DNA from: Salisapilia sapeloensis
Taxonomy: Eukaryota; Oomycota; Peronosporomycetes; Peronosporales; Salisapiliaceae
DNA length: 64,000 nucleotides
Assembly: GCA_023334545.1 (NCBI GenBank)
Contig: JAADVB010000081.1
Span: forward strand, 1 to 64,000
Direction: 5' to 3'
Position numbers and translations under genes: made by a program. Shown here piece after piece: positions 53,158 to 64,000 of the stretch (positions within the stretch are counted from its first letter, which is position 1; each line of letters starts with the position of its first letter). Under the pieces are notes generated by a model. That model saw nothing but the letters and a program-made list of their open reading frames with translations, searched no databases and was not told the origin of the DNA.

Positions 53158-54304
53158 ATGGACACAAACAACGAAATGAGCCATAAGACCTACCTCGGAG
53201 CTTTTACGGACAAAGTGAAGGCGTATATACATGAACTAGAAGACTTTCGACAACATAATCGACTCCAGACTTTCCAGCCAAAGTTTTGGCTTCAAAATGA
53301 AGATTTTAACGTCGCGAGAGACGTTTTCATTGCGGTAGGATATGAAGTAGAGTTTGTATAGGCTGGTAAATTGATAGAATGACTGTATTAGGCTAGTGGA
53401 AGCATCGGACATGAAGTGACCAAGTTCTCGCTTGTGTATAGCAAGACACCGTCCGAGGCAGAAGCCGAAAGTATCTGTCGAGCCATGGATGAGCCGTGTG
53501 AGCAGCTCGTATCTGCCGCCAAAGTCGCTCTCTTCTGCGGTGCTGGTCCGTCACTTGCCAAGGAGATCCTCAACGATGCACTGTACTATTCTACACTGGT
53601 CTTGTATGCCTACAGCCTACTTATCAAGAAAATGAACTAGACGATTGCTTACATGCGTGAGGGACTTGGGCCTTGGCGTGCTAGATGGACGACTAAAGGA
53701 TGTCCCACAACTCACAGGTCGCGTGTGGGAACACTCCAAGGCACAGGTTTCTAAATCCAACTGCATCGCGTCCAAGAAGAGCATGCTCCAGTGCATTAGT
53801 ATGCTCAATTCGACCATCCAAGAGCTACAGGAAGCTGTCCAAGAGGCTTCTAACGAGACAGAAAAGGATGTAGAGGACGAGGATGACTTTGATTTCGATG
53901 TCGACATGTCCGAAGAGGAGACGAAGCTACTGGAAAGTGCCATTAAGCTACTCTCCATGTGTGCAGCCGTGCTCAAACGAGGCGTTTTGACCTTAAAAAA
54001 CGCTCAGAACGTCGAAGACAATAACACTTTCCTCAAGTGGACAGCCGAATTGGAACTCGCCTACGGAGAGATGCAGGACCCGATCGTCGACATGGGCGCA
54101 GCCTGCACGCCGCCTCCATCCACAGACGAATTGGCCGCACCGATCACAAGCATCGAGGCTGCGACCATCAAAATCCTCGATGCACTCGCACAGCACCCAC
54201 AGCGTGAGCTTAAGGATGAAGAGCAGTTGGCAACAGGCCGCACGGCCCTTGAGCGTCAAGTACAGGTCGTTCGAGACCATCTCGCTGCCGTGGAACAGGA
54301 ATAA
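53158..54304 (+). CDS. CCNDBP1: CCNDBP1/GCIP-like protein
   Basis: Exons 53158-53334, 53392-53582 and 53641-54304; 343 aa, introns 57-58 nt. All-helical protein of the Grap2/cyclin-D-interacting (GCIP, Maid) family. Family-like segments: GHEVTKFSLVYSKTPSEAEA, the central TGRVWEHSKAQVSKSNCIAS, and LLSMCAAVLKRGVLTLK. In animals it inhibits cyclin D and HLH factors; its ancestral role is unclear. An acidic insertion (DVEDEDDFDFDVDMSEEE) lies in the middle. Both introns carry in-frame stops, so splicing is required. Confidence 0.75.
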
Positions 54305-54431
54305 AATGCATACAACCCTTCAGGATCTATATGTATGACGTCGTTTTTCTGGAACAATACAAAAACCAAGTGTAATATCGAATAAAAGTACTCAAAAGGT
54401 GATCTCGGGGCTGTCTTGGGCCAGTGACGGC

Positions 54432-55518
54432 ATGGAGACGAGAGGGAAGAAGCGTAAGCGTGTGGGCTTCCACGGTGCCGAAGTCATCGAGTATGATGCT
54501 GAACGGCCAGCTGTGGTGCACTTGGGTGGAGCTAAAAAAGCGTGGGCTCTAAAGAACGATACGCTCGAGAATAAGGCGAGAGGACTGGATGAGACGGCGG
54601 AGGACAAACTCGAGCAAGCGTACGTGGACGAATTGACCGAATGGCTGTCGAATCGAGGGCTCACGGCACTTCCACTTGCGTCGGATGAAAGTAAAGTGCC
54701 TTATCTTCGACGACAGACGCACTTAGCCGATCTCCTCTTCACATCTGCAGAGCTCTTGGCAGCATTTTCCGACGCTGAGGAGCATCAGGAGAACAGATTG
54801 GAGGCTAAGAAACTAGTACAAGACAGTATAGATGCATGGGTAGCTAGAGATGAATACGTAGACAAGTTACATCAATTGCATCTACTTAAAAAGCAGGTCG
54901 ATGGGCAGGAAGATGAGAGCTATGCGTTCGGAAGGCGCTTCATCTCCATCGAAGCGTACTTGGAGTCAATGGAGGAAGATGAACTCGTCGCTCTGGCGAC
55001 AGATAAAGGTGTCCATATACCTGGGCTAGAAGGAAAGCAGAGGACGCAGTTCCGAGTCCCAGACAGTGAACTCGTCGGGACTCTTGGCATGGCTGTAGGC
55101 AAGCCGCTAAAGAAGTTGACACTACGGGAGCTAGTTCTTGAAGCACAGGCTCGAGGCCTGAATGTCTTCCGAGCGAACGACAAAACGTCTAAGAAGAAAA
55201 AGATCTGGGTTGATGCCCTCAAGGTAGTACGCGTCTACCATACTTATTGGAACATGATTAATGGAATTGTAGCCTGTAATGCGAGAGGAGATACGGGACT
55301 TTAAGATACGAGAGGCGAGGGAGACGGTGCTACGTATGGTCCTAACACCAGTCCTGGAAGAGCAGATGAAGCATCAACAAGTGAAAAACGTCGTGGCACT
55401 CGTAGACGAGACATTACGTCGGGAAGACGCAATGGCAGATAAAGTGGAAAGCAGTTTGGAAGATGAACTCCAGTCAAGATTCACACAGCTCTTCCACCTC
55501 GAAAGACGAGCGACCTAG
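54432..55518 (+). CDS. Unrecognised charged protein, 345 aa
   Basis: Exons 54432-55223 and 55273-55518 (intron 49 nt). The N-terminus is basic with GKKRKRVGFHGAEV, where RVGF fits the docking motif for protein phosphatase 1. Helical Glu/Leu/Lys-rich sequence follows. Around 200-260 are two SAP-like helix-turn segments (ELVALATDKGVHIPGL and TLRELVLEAQARGLNVFR). The second exon is a charged helix. Nuclear location is likely from the KKRKR signal. I do not recognise the family. It is preceded by CCNDBP1 (127 bp) and followed by the PH-domain gene, all on the plus strand. Confidence 0.75.
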
Positions 55519-55681
55519 ACACTTTTCTTTTCTTTCTAGTAAACACGAGTCGTAGCACATGTACTTGTTCCTCCTTCGTTCCGTTTCAGAAAGGCTTTGG
55601 CCTTTCCTCTTGATCGAATCTATTTTCAGACGACAGCTCGACTCGTCTTGCTCTTCTCGCCGATCGAAGTTTCCAACGTGC

Positions 55682-57976
55682 ATGAGCGCCAGTATCGAAC
55701 CTCGAGCACATACGACGGCACTAAGCACCGTGGACGAAGAGGCTGGGAAACAGTCGGCTTCAAATGCTTCTGAGCTCTCATCCATGGACTTGGAATCTTC
55801 TGCTCGAGCTAGCAGCGTACATACCTTTTCTATCCTCCTGTTCATACGCATCATATCCACTTGGAAAATATAGGTCGAGAGTCCAGATAAGAAACCTCCT
55901 GATCGCTACGGGACTCCGGATGCAAAGGTGAAAGCCAGGTTACAGCACTTGTGGGCACAGCATACGACGTCGACGCCAGTAAGTGCCTTGAGAACGCTTT
56001 CGAGAGACTTTACGTTGCCACAAGTGCCTTCTGCCATCTTCCATGAAAGCTGCGCCAGTCTCAGAGACCAATTTCTGCGCGTACGAGACCGGTTTTCAGC
56101 GACAGGATCCAAGTCTCGATCGTCATCGCTAAATAAACCGCTGAAAAAGTCTTCCTGTCAATCCGATTCCTTGACAAAGAGACTGGCATTAGCTGTCGAT
56201 GCCATCGCTAGTCGGCCGCCGATAGACGATGCCCAGACGCTCGTGTGTGGTCCTATCGAGCACTGGTACGTGGAAGACTGTCGATTACGAAGGACAATCA
56301 TGTGTACTTCCTTGGAAGCTGGAGCAGCTGTCGTCGCTCGTATCGCGAACGCTGCGCAGCGAGAATCGTCGAATGAAAGCTTAAGTCCAGACTTGAACCT
56401 CCAGTGGGTAGACCAGTCGACGTGGTCCGTGACCGTCACGCTCGTGCTTCCGAAAGTCGGGTCTATCGCAGATGACCACGTCGCATTGGCACAGACGATC
56501 GAAGACGCGATCGTTTCGGACCAAACGCCAGCACAGGTGACACCGGATGACCTGCCATTAGAACGAGGCGCGTACTGCTGGAGCAATCAGTACGGGACGT
56601 TGGTACTAAAGAAAGAAAGTAATGAAGAAATTAGACAAGCAGAAACTTTAGATGAAGCTCCATCAGGTGATGTAAGACCGGCAGGACCACTACCGAGCGT
56701 ACCGGAGGATAGTCCATCGACCAAGGTCGAGCTAAACGTTCCGAATGCACCAGCAATGCCAGAGAAGATGGGCTGGCTGAAGAAAAAGACCGGTATCAAC
56801 TCGTGGAAACTTAGGTATTTTGAGCTCAAGGGGAATCATTTATATTATTTTAAAAACGATACGGACGGCATGCCAAAAGGAGCTATCCTCATGGACCAGA
56901 CACGAGTCACGCGAGCTCGGACGGACGATAAGACGTTCACCATCACAGCATCCAAGCTCCAAGGTTCGCTACAAGTTCTCAAGTTTTCCAGTCGAAAGAT
57001 GCATCATGCCTTCCCTCGCAAGTCTTTCGTCCTCCGCATCGATGACAAGGACGTCGCGAATGCATCGAGCTGGATCGACTTGCTCAATCGTGCCTCTCGA
57101 TACTGGCGCATGGACGACAATATGACTTCAGCGAACACGAAAGCCAACACAATACCTGCTTCGTCCTTCCGTCCAGGCTCTTCATCCTCTTCGTCCTCCA
57201 TCTCTACGCCTGCAGAGGATGATGGACACCACGTTTCTTCCTTTGGCATCTCGTCCATCCTCGAGAACGCTACGCTCCACCACTTTGGCAGTGTCAAGTA
57301 CTTGCAAGCAACAGATCCGCTCTTGTGGGAGATTCATCCACAAGACCAAGCAGGTATCCGCAAGCGAGCAGCAACCGCCCAGACGCGACAGGACTACCTG
57401 ACTATCTTCCACAAGCATGCGTCGACGTTCCGTCAGATCTTTCTCCCACGACCTCAATCGATCTCGCTCGAGCAGACACTTCGAGACATCCTACCCGAGC
57501 GCTTCGTCCTCGATGGAGCGCTCTTCGGAGGCGGCTTAGAAGGCGAATCAAAAGGACTTGAAGACATCTTCGATGACCTCGACGCCAAAGTCAAGCAGTA
57601 CGTAAGTGATCCAGGAGAACGTGTGCGAGCCGTCAGTGCCATTCTCCAGGCATGTGCTCGCACGATCAGCGGCGGCGACGCGTACTTTGTCGTGCACAAT
57701 CTCCTTGGGAACGACCTGATGGTTCTCCGTCCGGCCGAGAACCGCGGCCATCCGATCGAGATCAAGCGTCTCGTAGACCACCCTGGCAGCTTCCGTATCA
57801 CCGTCCATAGCTCCTTTTCCTTCCATCGAGTACGAGACGTCGAAGAGTTCTCGTCTCCAGAAGACGGACACGTGATGACACCGTCGGCACTGTTGTCGGT
57901 CCACACGCAGCACATCCAGGACTTTGATCTGGTCTCAAGCAAGTCGCTACGATGGTTGTGCGTCACGCCGGAATGA
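55682..57976 (+). CDS. PH-domain protein, 745 aa
   Basis: Exons 55682-55816 and 55874-57976 (intron 57 nt). The PH domain is at about 320-430: MGWLKKKTGINSWKLRYFEL, KGAILMDQTRV, and the closing helix SSWIDLLNRASRYW with its invariant Trp. Such domains bind phosphoinositides or proteins. N-terminal (about 50-280) and C-terminal (about 480-745) parts look folded but unfamiliar; the C-terminal region includes ILQACARTISGGDAYFVVHN and FRITVHSSFSFHRV. A Ser-rich linker (SSSSSSIS, about 463) separates PH and C-terminal parts. The overall architecture suggests a membrane-recruited regulator or GTPase-cycle protein, but no catalytic motif is recognised. Convergent with CK2 beta (73 bp). Confidence 0.78.
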
Positions 57977-58049
57977 AAAGATAGGTAGCGTACAAGTAAA
58001 GGAACGAGGTATCAAGTAGAGTTTTTTCTTTTGTCATGCCTGGCACTAG

Positions 58050-59024
58050 TTACTTGGCCTGCTCGTCGTGCAAAGGCGTTTGGAGACGATCCGCTAGTTG
58101 CTTGACCTTCCGGTACGATTCTCTATCTCTGTTCACAGACTTTCGCTTGCCAGTGTAGTACTCACTCGAGGCATGGACCTTGTAGCCAAATACTCGAGGG
58201 ACGTACGTCTGCGTCGGTGGCGACGGCACGAGCTGCGCGTGCGTCATAAGGAACATGTGTGCAAACGTCGTGCCAAAGTACGCGCCATCAATCTCTATGA
58301 GCCAAACATAAATATAAATAAGTATAAAAGTAGTGCACAAGGAAGAAGAAAACATACGTCCAGCGCGCTTGGACTTTGGAAAGTAAATGTCGCGGCATTT
58401 CGGACAAAAGACATTCACCGTCGTGTGGCGAGGGACGTCCGATTGACCGACAGGCAACACCGGCTGACCTTGGCAGTGGACGCGATGACACCGGCCAAAG
58501 TCGACGCTCTGGTACTTTTCCAGCATCGCCGCCATGCCCTTGGTCGTGAGAATGTATCGCTGGTGGATGAGACCGTAGAGCATTTCAGCTGCCGACTCGA
58601 TCATCTCCTGCTGGATCTGTGTGAGGCTCTGGTCGTGCGGAGCCTCAATGTCCAGGATAATGTCCAACGCATAGTCATAGTACGGGACGATGGCGCTGAG
58701 GCCAGTCAGGTTAAACTCATCCTCGATGTAGTCCTCATCGACTTCGCACAGGAAGGCGTTCTCGCGTAAGGAGCAGAACCATGCAATCCAGCTAGCCTCC
58801 TCTTCTTCCTCGCTCTCGTCCCCGTCCTGCTCGAACTCATCCTCGTCGCTCGAGTCGTCCATGGACGAGTCCTCCTCCTCGTCCTCGTCCTCTTCTCCTT
58901 CGCCCTGCTGTACGTCTCCCCGTCTCATCTGGAGGTTCTCCATGTTGTCCAGGAGGTCCTGAAGCTCATCTTCGTCCGCCGTCTTGCGCTGGCCAGGTGA
59001 CGAAGGCGGCACGGCCCCACTCAT
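58050..59024 (-). CDS. CSNK2B: Casein kinase 2 regulatory (beta) subunit
   Basis: Exons 58358-59024 and 58050-58294, 303 aa. CK2 beta dimerises through a zinc finger and docks two catalytic alpha subunits. Seen: [33 protein letters not shown], and zinc-finger cysteines in [17 protein letters not shown] and [14 protein letters not shown], then [16 protein letters not shown]. The N-terminal ~75 residues are a highly acidic extension ([20 protein letters not shown]) absent from animal CK2 beta (215 aa). The 63-nt intron (58295-58357) has no stop and is a multiple of three, so its retention would insert 21 hydrophobic residues directly after the zinc finger. Confidence 0.92.
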   Translation of the reverse strand: MSGAVPPSSPGQRKTADEDELQDLLDNMENLQMRRGDVQQGEGEEDEDEEEDSSMDDSSDEDEFEQDGDESEEEEEASWIAWFCSLRENAFLCEVDEDYIEDEFNLTGLSAIVPYYDYALDIILDIEAPHDQSLTQIQQEMIESAAEMLYGLIHQRYILTTKGMAAMLEKYQSVDFGRCHRVHCQGQPVLPVGQSDVPRHTTVNVFCPKCRDIYFPKSKRAGRMFSSSLCTTFILIYIYVWLIEIDGAYFGTTFAHMFLMTHAQLVPSPPTQTYVPRVFGYKVHASSEYYTGKRKSVNRDRESYRKVKQLADRLQTPLHDEQAK

Positions 59025-59793
59025 TCTAAGCTGCTAGCAACTCGTGTCTTCACGTATACAAAACGCAAGTCAATCCAATAATTGCGATTGTAGGCAGAAG
59101 AATCAGAATTATCTAGATAGTAGTCTCTCCATGGGAAAATTAATAGGAATATGCTCGCTTTACGAGGTAGGTCGAGTATGGCATGCGTGTGTATGGAGGT
59201 GGAGTACCCGGCATTTGGGGATTGGCGTAGGACGCAGAAGTGGTCGGGTGTGACTGATGTGATGAGACGTGTTCTGTTTGCAGTAGCAGGATGTCACAAG
59301 GTATCGAACGAAACACGCGGGCTACGACAGGATCGGTAGGAAAGCAGACTAGAATCGTCATAGGCGAATGGTGCGAGCTATCGACAACAAGCGTACAAGG
59401 TATCGTAAAGACGGTTTGAGCGACTAAGAATTCTTGAGCAACACATAGTTTACAGCGCATATACATCCAACTAGCTGATATTCACATCGAAACAAGCAAT
59501 AGCATGGCTCTATCCATGCCAAAAAAACGAGATAAAAGATCATAAAGATGACATCACCTCTTTATATAAAGCTACTAGTATACCCTATGTAACTTTACAA
59601 CCATCAAAGGCGTACAAAGATCAATACTGTACTTCATGGTCATCCAAGAGCCCGAAGCGAGCTCCGAGTACACTTCGTAGCATGCTTTGGCGCCAGTCCG
59701 AAGGATTTGATTCGTGTTTCCTCCATCCAATCAAAATACTACAAGAACCTCCTATCCTTGATATCAGGGCCCATGTCACAATAGCATTGGAAG
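59025..59793. other. Intergenic between CK2 beta and TIP41
   Basis: 770 bp with divergent flanks. No supported gene. A 62-codon frame near 59151 and a minus-strand frame at 59140-59466 lack family resemblance. Confidence 0.5.
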
Positions 59794-60914
59794 ATGGCTC
59801 GAGGCTTCTACTCTGCGGATGGCGGTGCTGCTGAGCTCCTAAACAAACTCGTACCGGAGGAGATCATCGAGACTGGTCCATATGCCTACGTCGGTGACTC
59901 TCGTCGTGAAAATAAGGTCGAGGCGAATGCAGAGCCGGTGGAATTCAAAGGTATTAAGATCCAGGACTGTGTTGTCGGATGTAATAAGACCCACATCACG
60001 CCCATCGAGACGCTAGATGCGTACGTCTACTCCCTCTTACCTCTTTGCAATACACACCTGACCCAAAAGTAGTGTCGGGGAGGAAGCGCAACTGACGCCA
60101 CCCGAGATGGTCTTTGGCCACAATCAGCTCCTCTTCTACCACGAGCCTTCAGGCGTATGCTACAACTTTTTAGCAGTCGAAGCCCTTAAGGGCGCCCACT
60201 TCTCCTCACAAGATCGCAAAGACCAGGACGTCGTCTCGCAGCAGCAGCGACAGCTCAAGGTGTCCATCGCCAAGGAGAACTCGAACAAGTACGATTATAT
60301 CTATCTTTTCACTTTGCTGCCGCTAACTTTCGCTACAGGGAAGCCGTTAAGGAGCTCGATATCCCATACGACTGGACCTATACGACAGATTATCGGGGCA
60401 ACATCCAGCGAGTGACGAGGGACTCGACGGCTCCGAATGGATTCACTCAGTCTGATAACGTTCGTATCGAAGCGACGGAAGAGCGGATCGATTTGGAGAA
60501 ACTCAAGGAGAGAGAACCGATTCTATGGTTTGAAGACGTCGGGCTGTACGAAGATGAACTGCATGACCACGGCCTCTCCATCATGTCCGTCAAAGTGGTA
60601 CGTCCAGCATGTGTCTATCTTTTCACCACGATACCCACCTCTCTTCCTAGCGCGTGATGCCGTCCGGCGTTTACATTCTCGCGAGGTACTGGATGCGTCT
60701 AGATAACGTCGTTGTACGCCTGCACGAGACGCGTATCCATCACCTCTTCGGTCGCAACTACTTGCTCCGAGAGTTTAGCCGCAAGGAAGCGACGTTCGAC
60801 GAGCTCTTTGCTCAAGGACATCCGAAGGGCATGGCCAACTACACCAACATCGACACTTTCCAGCACTTGCTTCCCGTCCAAGAGACGTGTTATGAACGTG
60901 TAGTACTCGAGTAA
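59794..60914 (+). CDS. TIPRL: TIP41-like protein, PP2A/TOR pathway regulator
   Basis: Exons 59794-60020, 60070-60288, 60339-60597, 60651-60914; 322 aa, introns 49-53 nt. TIP41/TIPRL binds PP2A-class catalytic subunits and, in yeast, TAP42 in TOR signalling. Diagnostic segments assembled across splices: PPEMVFGHNQLLFYHEPSGV, LDIPYDWTYTTDYRGN, LEKLKEREPILWFEDVGLYE, DELHDHGLSIMSVKVRVMPS and YWMRLDNVVVRLHETRI. Length is near human TIPRL (272) with an N-terminal extension. The last intron interrupts the conserved VKV-RVMPS stretch and is removed precisely. Ends 40 bp from the stop of the SPRY gene on the other strand. Confidence 0.93.
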
Positions 60915-60954
60915 CTAGCAATACAAACGAGATGGAACGACATGTACTTGTACT

Positions 60955-61622
60955 TTATGTTTGGATCGGATGCGCGACACGAAGGTAGCCCGGGTGGATG
61001 TACTGGGACCACGCGAGGGACCTCCCGGGCGGTGGGTCACTACGATACATGTCCATGTCGTCGCCGACGTACCCAGCGAAGGTTTCGCGGGCGTTGAACG
61101 CATATGAACAGCAGAGCCACGACTCGGTGGCGGGAATGCCGTCCAGCACTACCGGGCACGGCTCTCGCCATCGCCACTTGGGGTTGTACTGAAGGATGCC
61201 ATTGAGGAAGAATGCAATGCGGCGCTGGTTCATGTCAATCGCGAGACCGACGGTGTCGCCGGCGCTGTACCGCAGCGCGGAGCCGACGACGCCGGCGGGA
61301 GAAACGATGCACCCATTGCACGAGTACGCTAGGACGCACTCACCAGAGGCATCACAGACGCCCACGGCCGTGTCCTCATTGCATTGCTTAGGAATACACG
61401 CTTCGAGGTAGTGGCAGCCGCTCGTGAAGAAGAGATGCTTCCGTCGGTGCATTGGAATGGAAATAAATGGCATGGTAGAGTCCACGTCCTCTCTTCTGAT
61501 CCTACCGAATACGTCTACGTCGTACGCAAGGAAAGTGGCGGTGCATCCGGAACAACGCGGGGAACATGCGACATACAGTATCGCGACGTCGCGCGTTCGC
61601 GCTGACGCTTGCGATCAGACAT
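60955..61622 (-). CDS. SPRY/B30.2-domain protein
   Basis: Exons 61577-61622 and 60955-61514 (intron 62 nt), 201 aa. Almost the whole protein is one SPRY domain: HYLEACIPKQCNEDTAVGVC, then SPAGVVGSALRYSAGDTVGL, then IDMNQRRIAFFLNGILQ, the usual core with the FFLNG turn. SPRY domains are protein-binding modules. The short basic first exon (MSDRKRQRERATSR) could be a nuclear signal. The first-exon join is chosen because donor GTATGT, length and phase fit; an internal ATG in exon 2 is the alternative start. Target unknown. Confidence 0.75.
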
Positions 61623-61657
61623 TTGCTTGAACAAGAAGCGTAGAAAGATGTATATTA

Positions 61658-63078
61658 CTAGTTCGCCCACGTGAGCATGCCGCTGCTTTCATAGTAGCAC
61701 ACGAGCTGTAGCTTTACGAGTTCATCGACGGCACGCTGGCCGTCACGTTCGCTCGGACACGACTTGAGAAAGTCATTCAGGTCGAGCGTCTTGCGGCGTT
61801 TGCGATTCGAGTCTGCACGCTCCGGCGCTAAGTGCGCGTACAGTCGCTCCATCAACGGCCTCAAATCGGCGGACGGCGCGACAATGCGCAGGAGCTGGTG
61901 GAACCTCGTCTCAAGCTCCTGATGCTCAGACAAGAGGTCCTGGACCACACCTTCCTCCTAGTAGCTAGTATGAGTACGATGCGCTTGTACTAGTTTCAAT
62001 GATAAATACATAAGTAAGCTCTTCCTCGGCTTCCTTGAGCTCCTGTTCATACTGCGACGGCGTCTGGTGCTGCTCCGTGAGCGACGCATACGTGTCCTCG
62101 AGTACCTGTATCTCTTGCTGCAACCTACTAGATTCTCGCTCGAGCCGCTCCGTCTCTAAAGCGACATGATCTCCACTAGATTCTTCCTCCTCCTCTTCGT
62201 CGCCTTCATCCAGACGAGCATACTCGCTCTGGAGCTTCCCGACCGAGGTCGAAAGCTCCGAGATCTCTTCCTACGACTACGAGTGACTACCATGCAACTC
62301 CTTGTACTAGTTTTATAAGGTACTTGTAGCTGATCAATCTCTGTCTGTGGGTCGTCTTCCTCGCCGGAAGGAGTCGAGATGTCATGCTCCTGCCGTTTGA
62401 TCCGAATCGCTTCCTTGAGCGCTTTGGATTTCTACTTGATCTACTAAGACCTGCGTCGTGGGGATGCGACAAACCGACGTACCTCGATAGAAGACGCGAT
62501 CTGGTCCTCTACTTCACGCATGATACGACTATACTCTTTCTACTCGTGCATTAGAAGCCAGGAAGACACTTGAGACGACTAGACGTGCCTGTATCTCGAC
62601 ATCTCGACTCTCGACAATCTCCCGAACTTGTTCCTCTCGACGCTCCGACTCCCTCTCCGTCCGAGCCTTTCGAGCCTCGAGCTCCTTAACCAGCTCCATC
62701 CCTATGATCGACATGAGAAGAGCTCGGACCAAGACAAGCAGCAGCAGCACCTTGCTGGAGATGCTGCTCCACTTGGTCCACCGACGTCGCGTTCACGTCT
62801 GCATGTTCCTGTTTCCTCTTCACACTCACTGTCGCTCTCTACACCCCCATCAGCAAGTAGTCTATAGCCTTCGCTAGCCTCCTAGCAACGTACGAGCGAC
62901 GGCAGACCGGTCGATAAGAAGGTCTGCTGCGTCTGCTTTAGCCTCGCATCCAGCACCTCCTGCGCTCTCTCCAACTATTTTAACTATCAATACACATACA
63001 CCTCCTTCTTATCGACTTCCTGCAGACCTTGGCATTGCAAGAAGCGAGCTCCTGGACACACTGCTGCAGCTCGTCCAT
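61658..63078 (-). CDS. Multi-exon coiled-coil protein, unrecognised
   Basis: At least six exons on the minus strand; the 5' part is not resolved. The clearest, from the 3' end: 61658 to about 61957 (EEGVVQDLLSEHQELETRFH, ending SSGMLTWAN), preceded by a long acidic coiled coil (about 62009-62270; LQSEYARLDEGDEEEEEES, ERLERESSRLQQEIQVLEDT), one at about 62325-62430 (KSKALKEAIRIKRQEHDIST), one around 62475-62520 (MREVEDQIASSIE), and one around 62590-62705 (MELVKELEARKARTERESER). Further coiled-coil sequence (LERAQEVLDARLKQTQQTF) lies near 62920-62970, and a possible start MDELQQCVQELA at 63078. Heptad-rich sequence and a small folded C-terminal domain suggest a cytoskeletal or kinetochore-type structural protein; no family is claimed. 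Confidence 0.6.
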
Positions 63079-63202
63079 CCGGTCGGAAGAGCTCGTGGTG
63101 ATGGATATCTTGTACCAGACATTTGCGTCCTCACCAGTGATCTCGTCATGGCGTCTGGTATCTAGGTCTCTCTCGCTCTTTATCTTCGTACCTGACACTA
63201 GT

Positions 63203-64000
63203 ATGACAGATACCTTACGTACGAAACTCTTTCTACGAGGCAAGCACGGCATTGAGTCGCTATGGGGACCTCCATCATCCAGTCAAGACGATGTCCAGAT
63301 CGAGAAACATGACTCCTTTGATCTGCCGCAAGCGGATGTGATGGTCTGTTCTCCTGATGGAAGGAACATCGTACTCGTGTCCACGGATAAGGGATTCAGC
63401 GTCCGAGATACACAAACGTAGGCAGTATCAAGTACATCTACTTTCCTACATATTTCTCATCGACCTCTTCTAGTGGACATGTCTCGATCGACATCGAGCA
63501 TAGTGGCATCCAAGCCATGGCGTGGTCTCCCAAAGGTAGCTACTTGATCTCATGGCAACGGCCGGTGAAAGACTCGGACGATGGAAACCTCATTGTATGG
63601 GACGCCGCCACGGGTGCCATCGCCACGCGTTTCCAGCAAAAGACTTATGCTCGCGACGTGCGTCCTCCTATCCACTACCTACCTGCCGTGCCTAACACGT
63701 CTATGATAGAAATGGCCGTCCCTCCAGTGGTCCTCGGACGAAGCCATCTGCGCCCGACTGAGCAACAACGGCGTCGTCGTCTACAACGGCAGTAACCTCG
63801 CCAGTGGTCCCGTCGGCAGCATCAACCAACCCGTACGTCTTCTTCCCTCCCTCTCCGATCCATCTAACACCTTGATAGGGCACGACCGTCTTTAGCGTCG
63901 CGCCTGGGAACGCACCGTACAAACTCGCGCTCTTCGTGCCGGAGAAGAAGGGCAAGCCCGCGAGCGTCCGCGTGTACCAGTTTCCGTCACTCGACACATG
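63203..64000 (+). CDS. EIF2A: eIF2A, translation initiation factor (3' end cut)
   Basis: Exons 63203-63417, 63474-63657, 63710-63832 and 63879 to the window edge; introns 46-56 nt. The N-terminal beta-propeller of eIF2A is visible: LFLRGKHGIESLWGPP, DVMVCSPDGRNIVLVSTDKG, MAWSPKGSYLISWQRP, then KWPSLQWSSDEAICARLSNN with the family's WPSLQWS-DE motif, and FSVAPGNAPYKLALFVPEKK. eIF2A can deliver initiator tRNA to the small ribosomal subunit in special cases and is distinct from eIF2 alpha. The gene is incomplete because the window ends; about 180 codons (of an expected ~550-600) are present. Confidence 0.9.

Overview
The window looks like a gene-dense stretch of an oomycete (water-mould, stramenopile) nuclear genome. 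The evidence is dozens of short spliceosomal introns (mostly 44-71 nt, GT-AG, CTAAC/CTAAT branch-like motifs), 16-nt oomycete-type Inr/FPR core promoter matches upstream of highly expressed genes, a flagellar assembly factor (DNAAF1, implying zoospores), and multidomain fusions such as cyclic-nucleotide-binding + RGS, SulP + STAS + cyclic-nucleotide-binding, and BED finger + RraA. Species is not decidable from sequence alone. No viral, plasmid, transposon, CRISPR, rRNA or tRNA signal was seen. Where I give spliced models, exon lengths were added by hand, total a multiple of three and match family expectations, but none is checked against RNA.

Layout. 0.4-1.7 kb: mitochondrial-type NDP kinase (-) and HYPK (+). 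1.8-11.7 kb: a signalling and ion-channel block with a cNMP-binding/RGS protein (-) head-to-head with a complete 24-TM EEEE-filter calcium channel (+), then Y14 (-) head-to-head with a Kv-type K+ channel carrying a C-terminal zinc ribbon (+). 12.1-14.2 kb: Tousled-like kinase. 14.2-18.5 kb: mostly non-coding, with an unknown ORF and a repeat-rich protein. 18.5-22.7 kb: SEC63 (+) converging on a small J-domain protein (-), then an FHA/RINGv protein (+). 22.9-28.8 kb: SulP transporter with STAS and cNMP domain (-) and bubblegum-type acyl-CoA synthetase (-). 29.6-33.9 kb: KRE9/KNH-like protein (+), BED-RraA fusion (-), cytosolic HSP90 (-). 34-36.1 kb: AT-rich non-coding.

36.2-44.6 kb: family I.5-like lipase (-), PP6-regulatory SAPS protein (+), CTNNBL1 (-), CTF8 (-) head-to-head with a C2/PH-like protein (+). 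44.7-49.6 kb: aspartoacylase-like enzyme (-) head-to-head with a secreted MINPP-type phosphatase (+), DNAAF1 (-), class II aldolase (-). 50.2-55.5 kb: SYLF protein (+), calmodulin-like EF-hand protein (+), RAD18 (-), CCNDBP1-like (+), unknown nuclear-looking protein (+). 55.7-64 kb: PH-domain protein (+), CK2 beta (-), TIP41 (+), SPRY protein (-), multi-exon coiled-coil protein (-), and eIF2A (+), cut by the window end.

The genes do not form one pathway, but two themes recur. One is membrane excitability and second-messenger signalling (Ca2+ channel, K+ channel, cNMP-RGS, cNMP-SulP, EF-hand protein). The other is phosphorylation control (TLK, CK2 beta, TIP41, SAPS). Packing is extreme: shared divergent promoters of 66-143 bp, converging genes 10 bp apart or overlapping at their stop codons, and one place where skipping a splice would fuse two neighbouring genes in frame.
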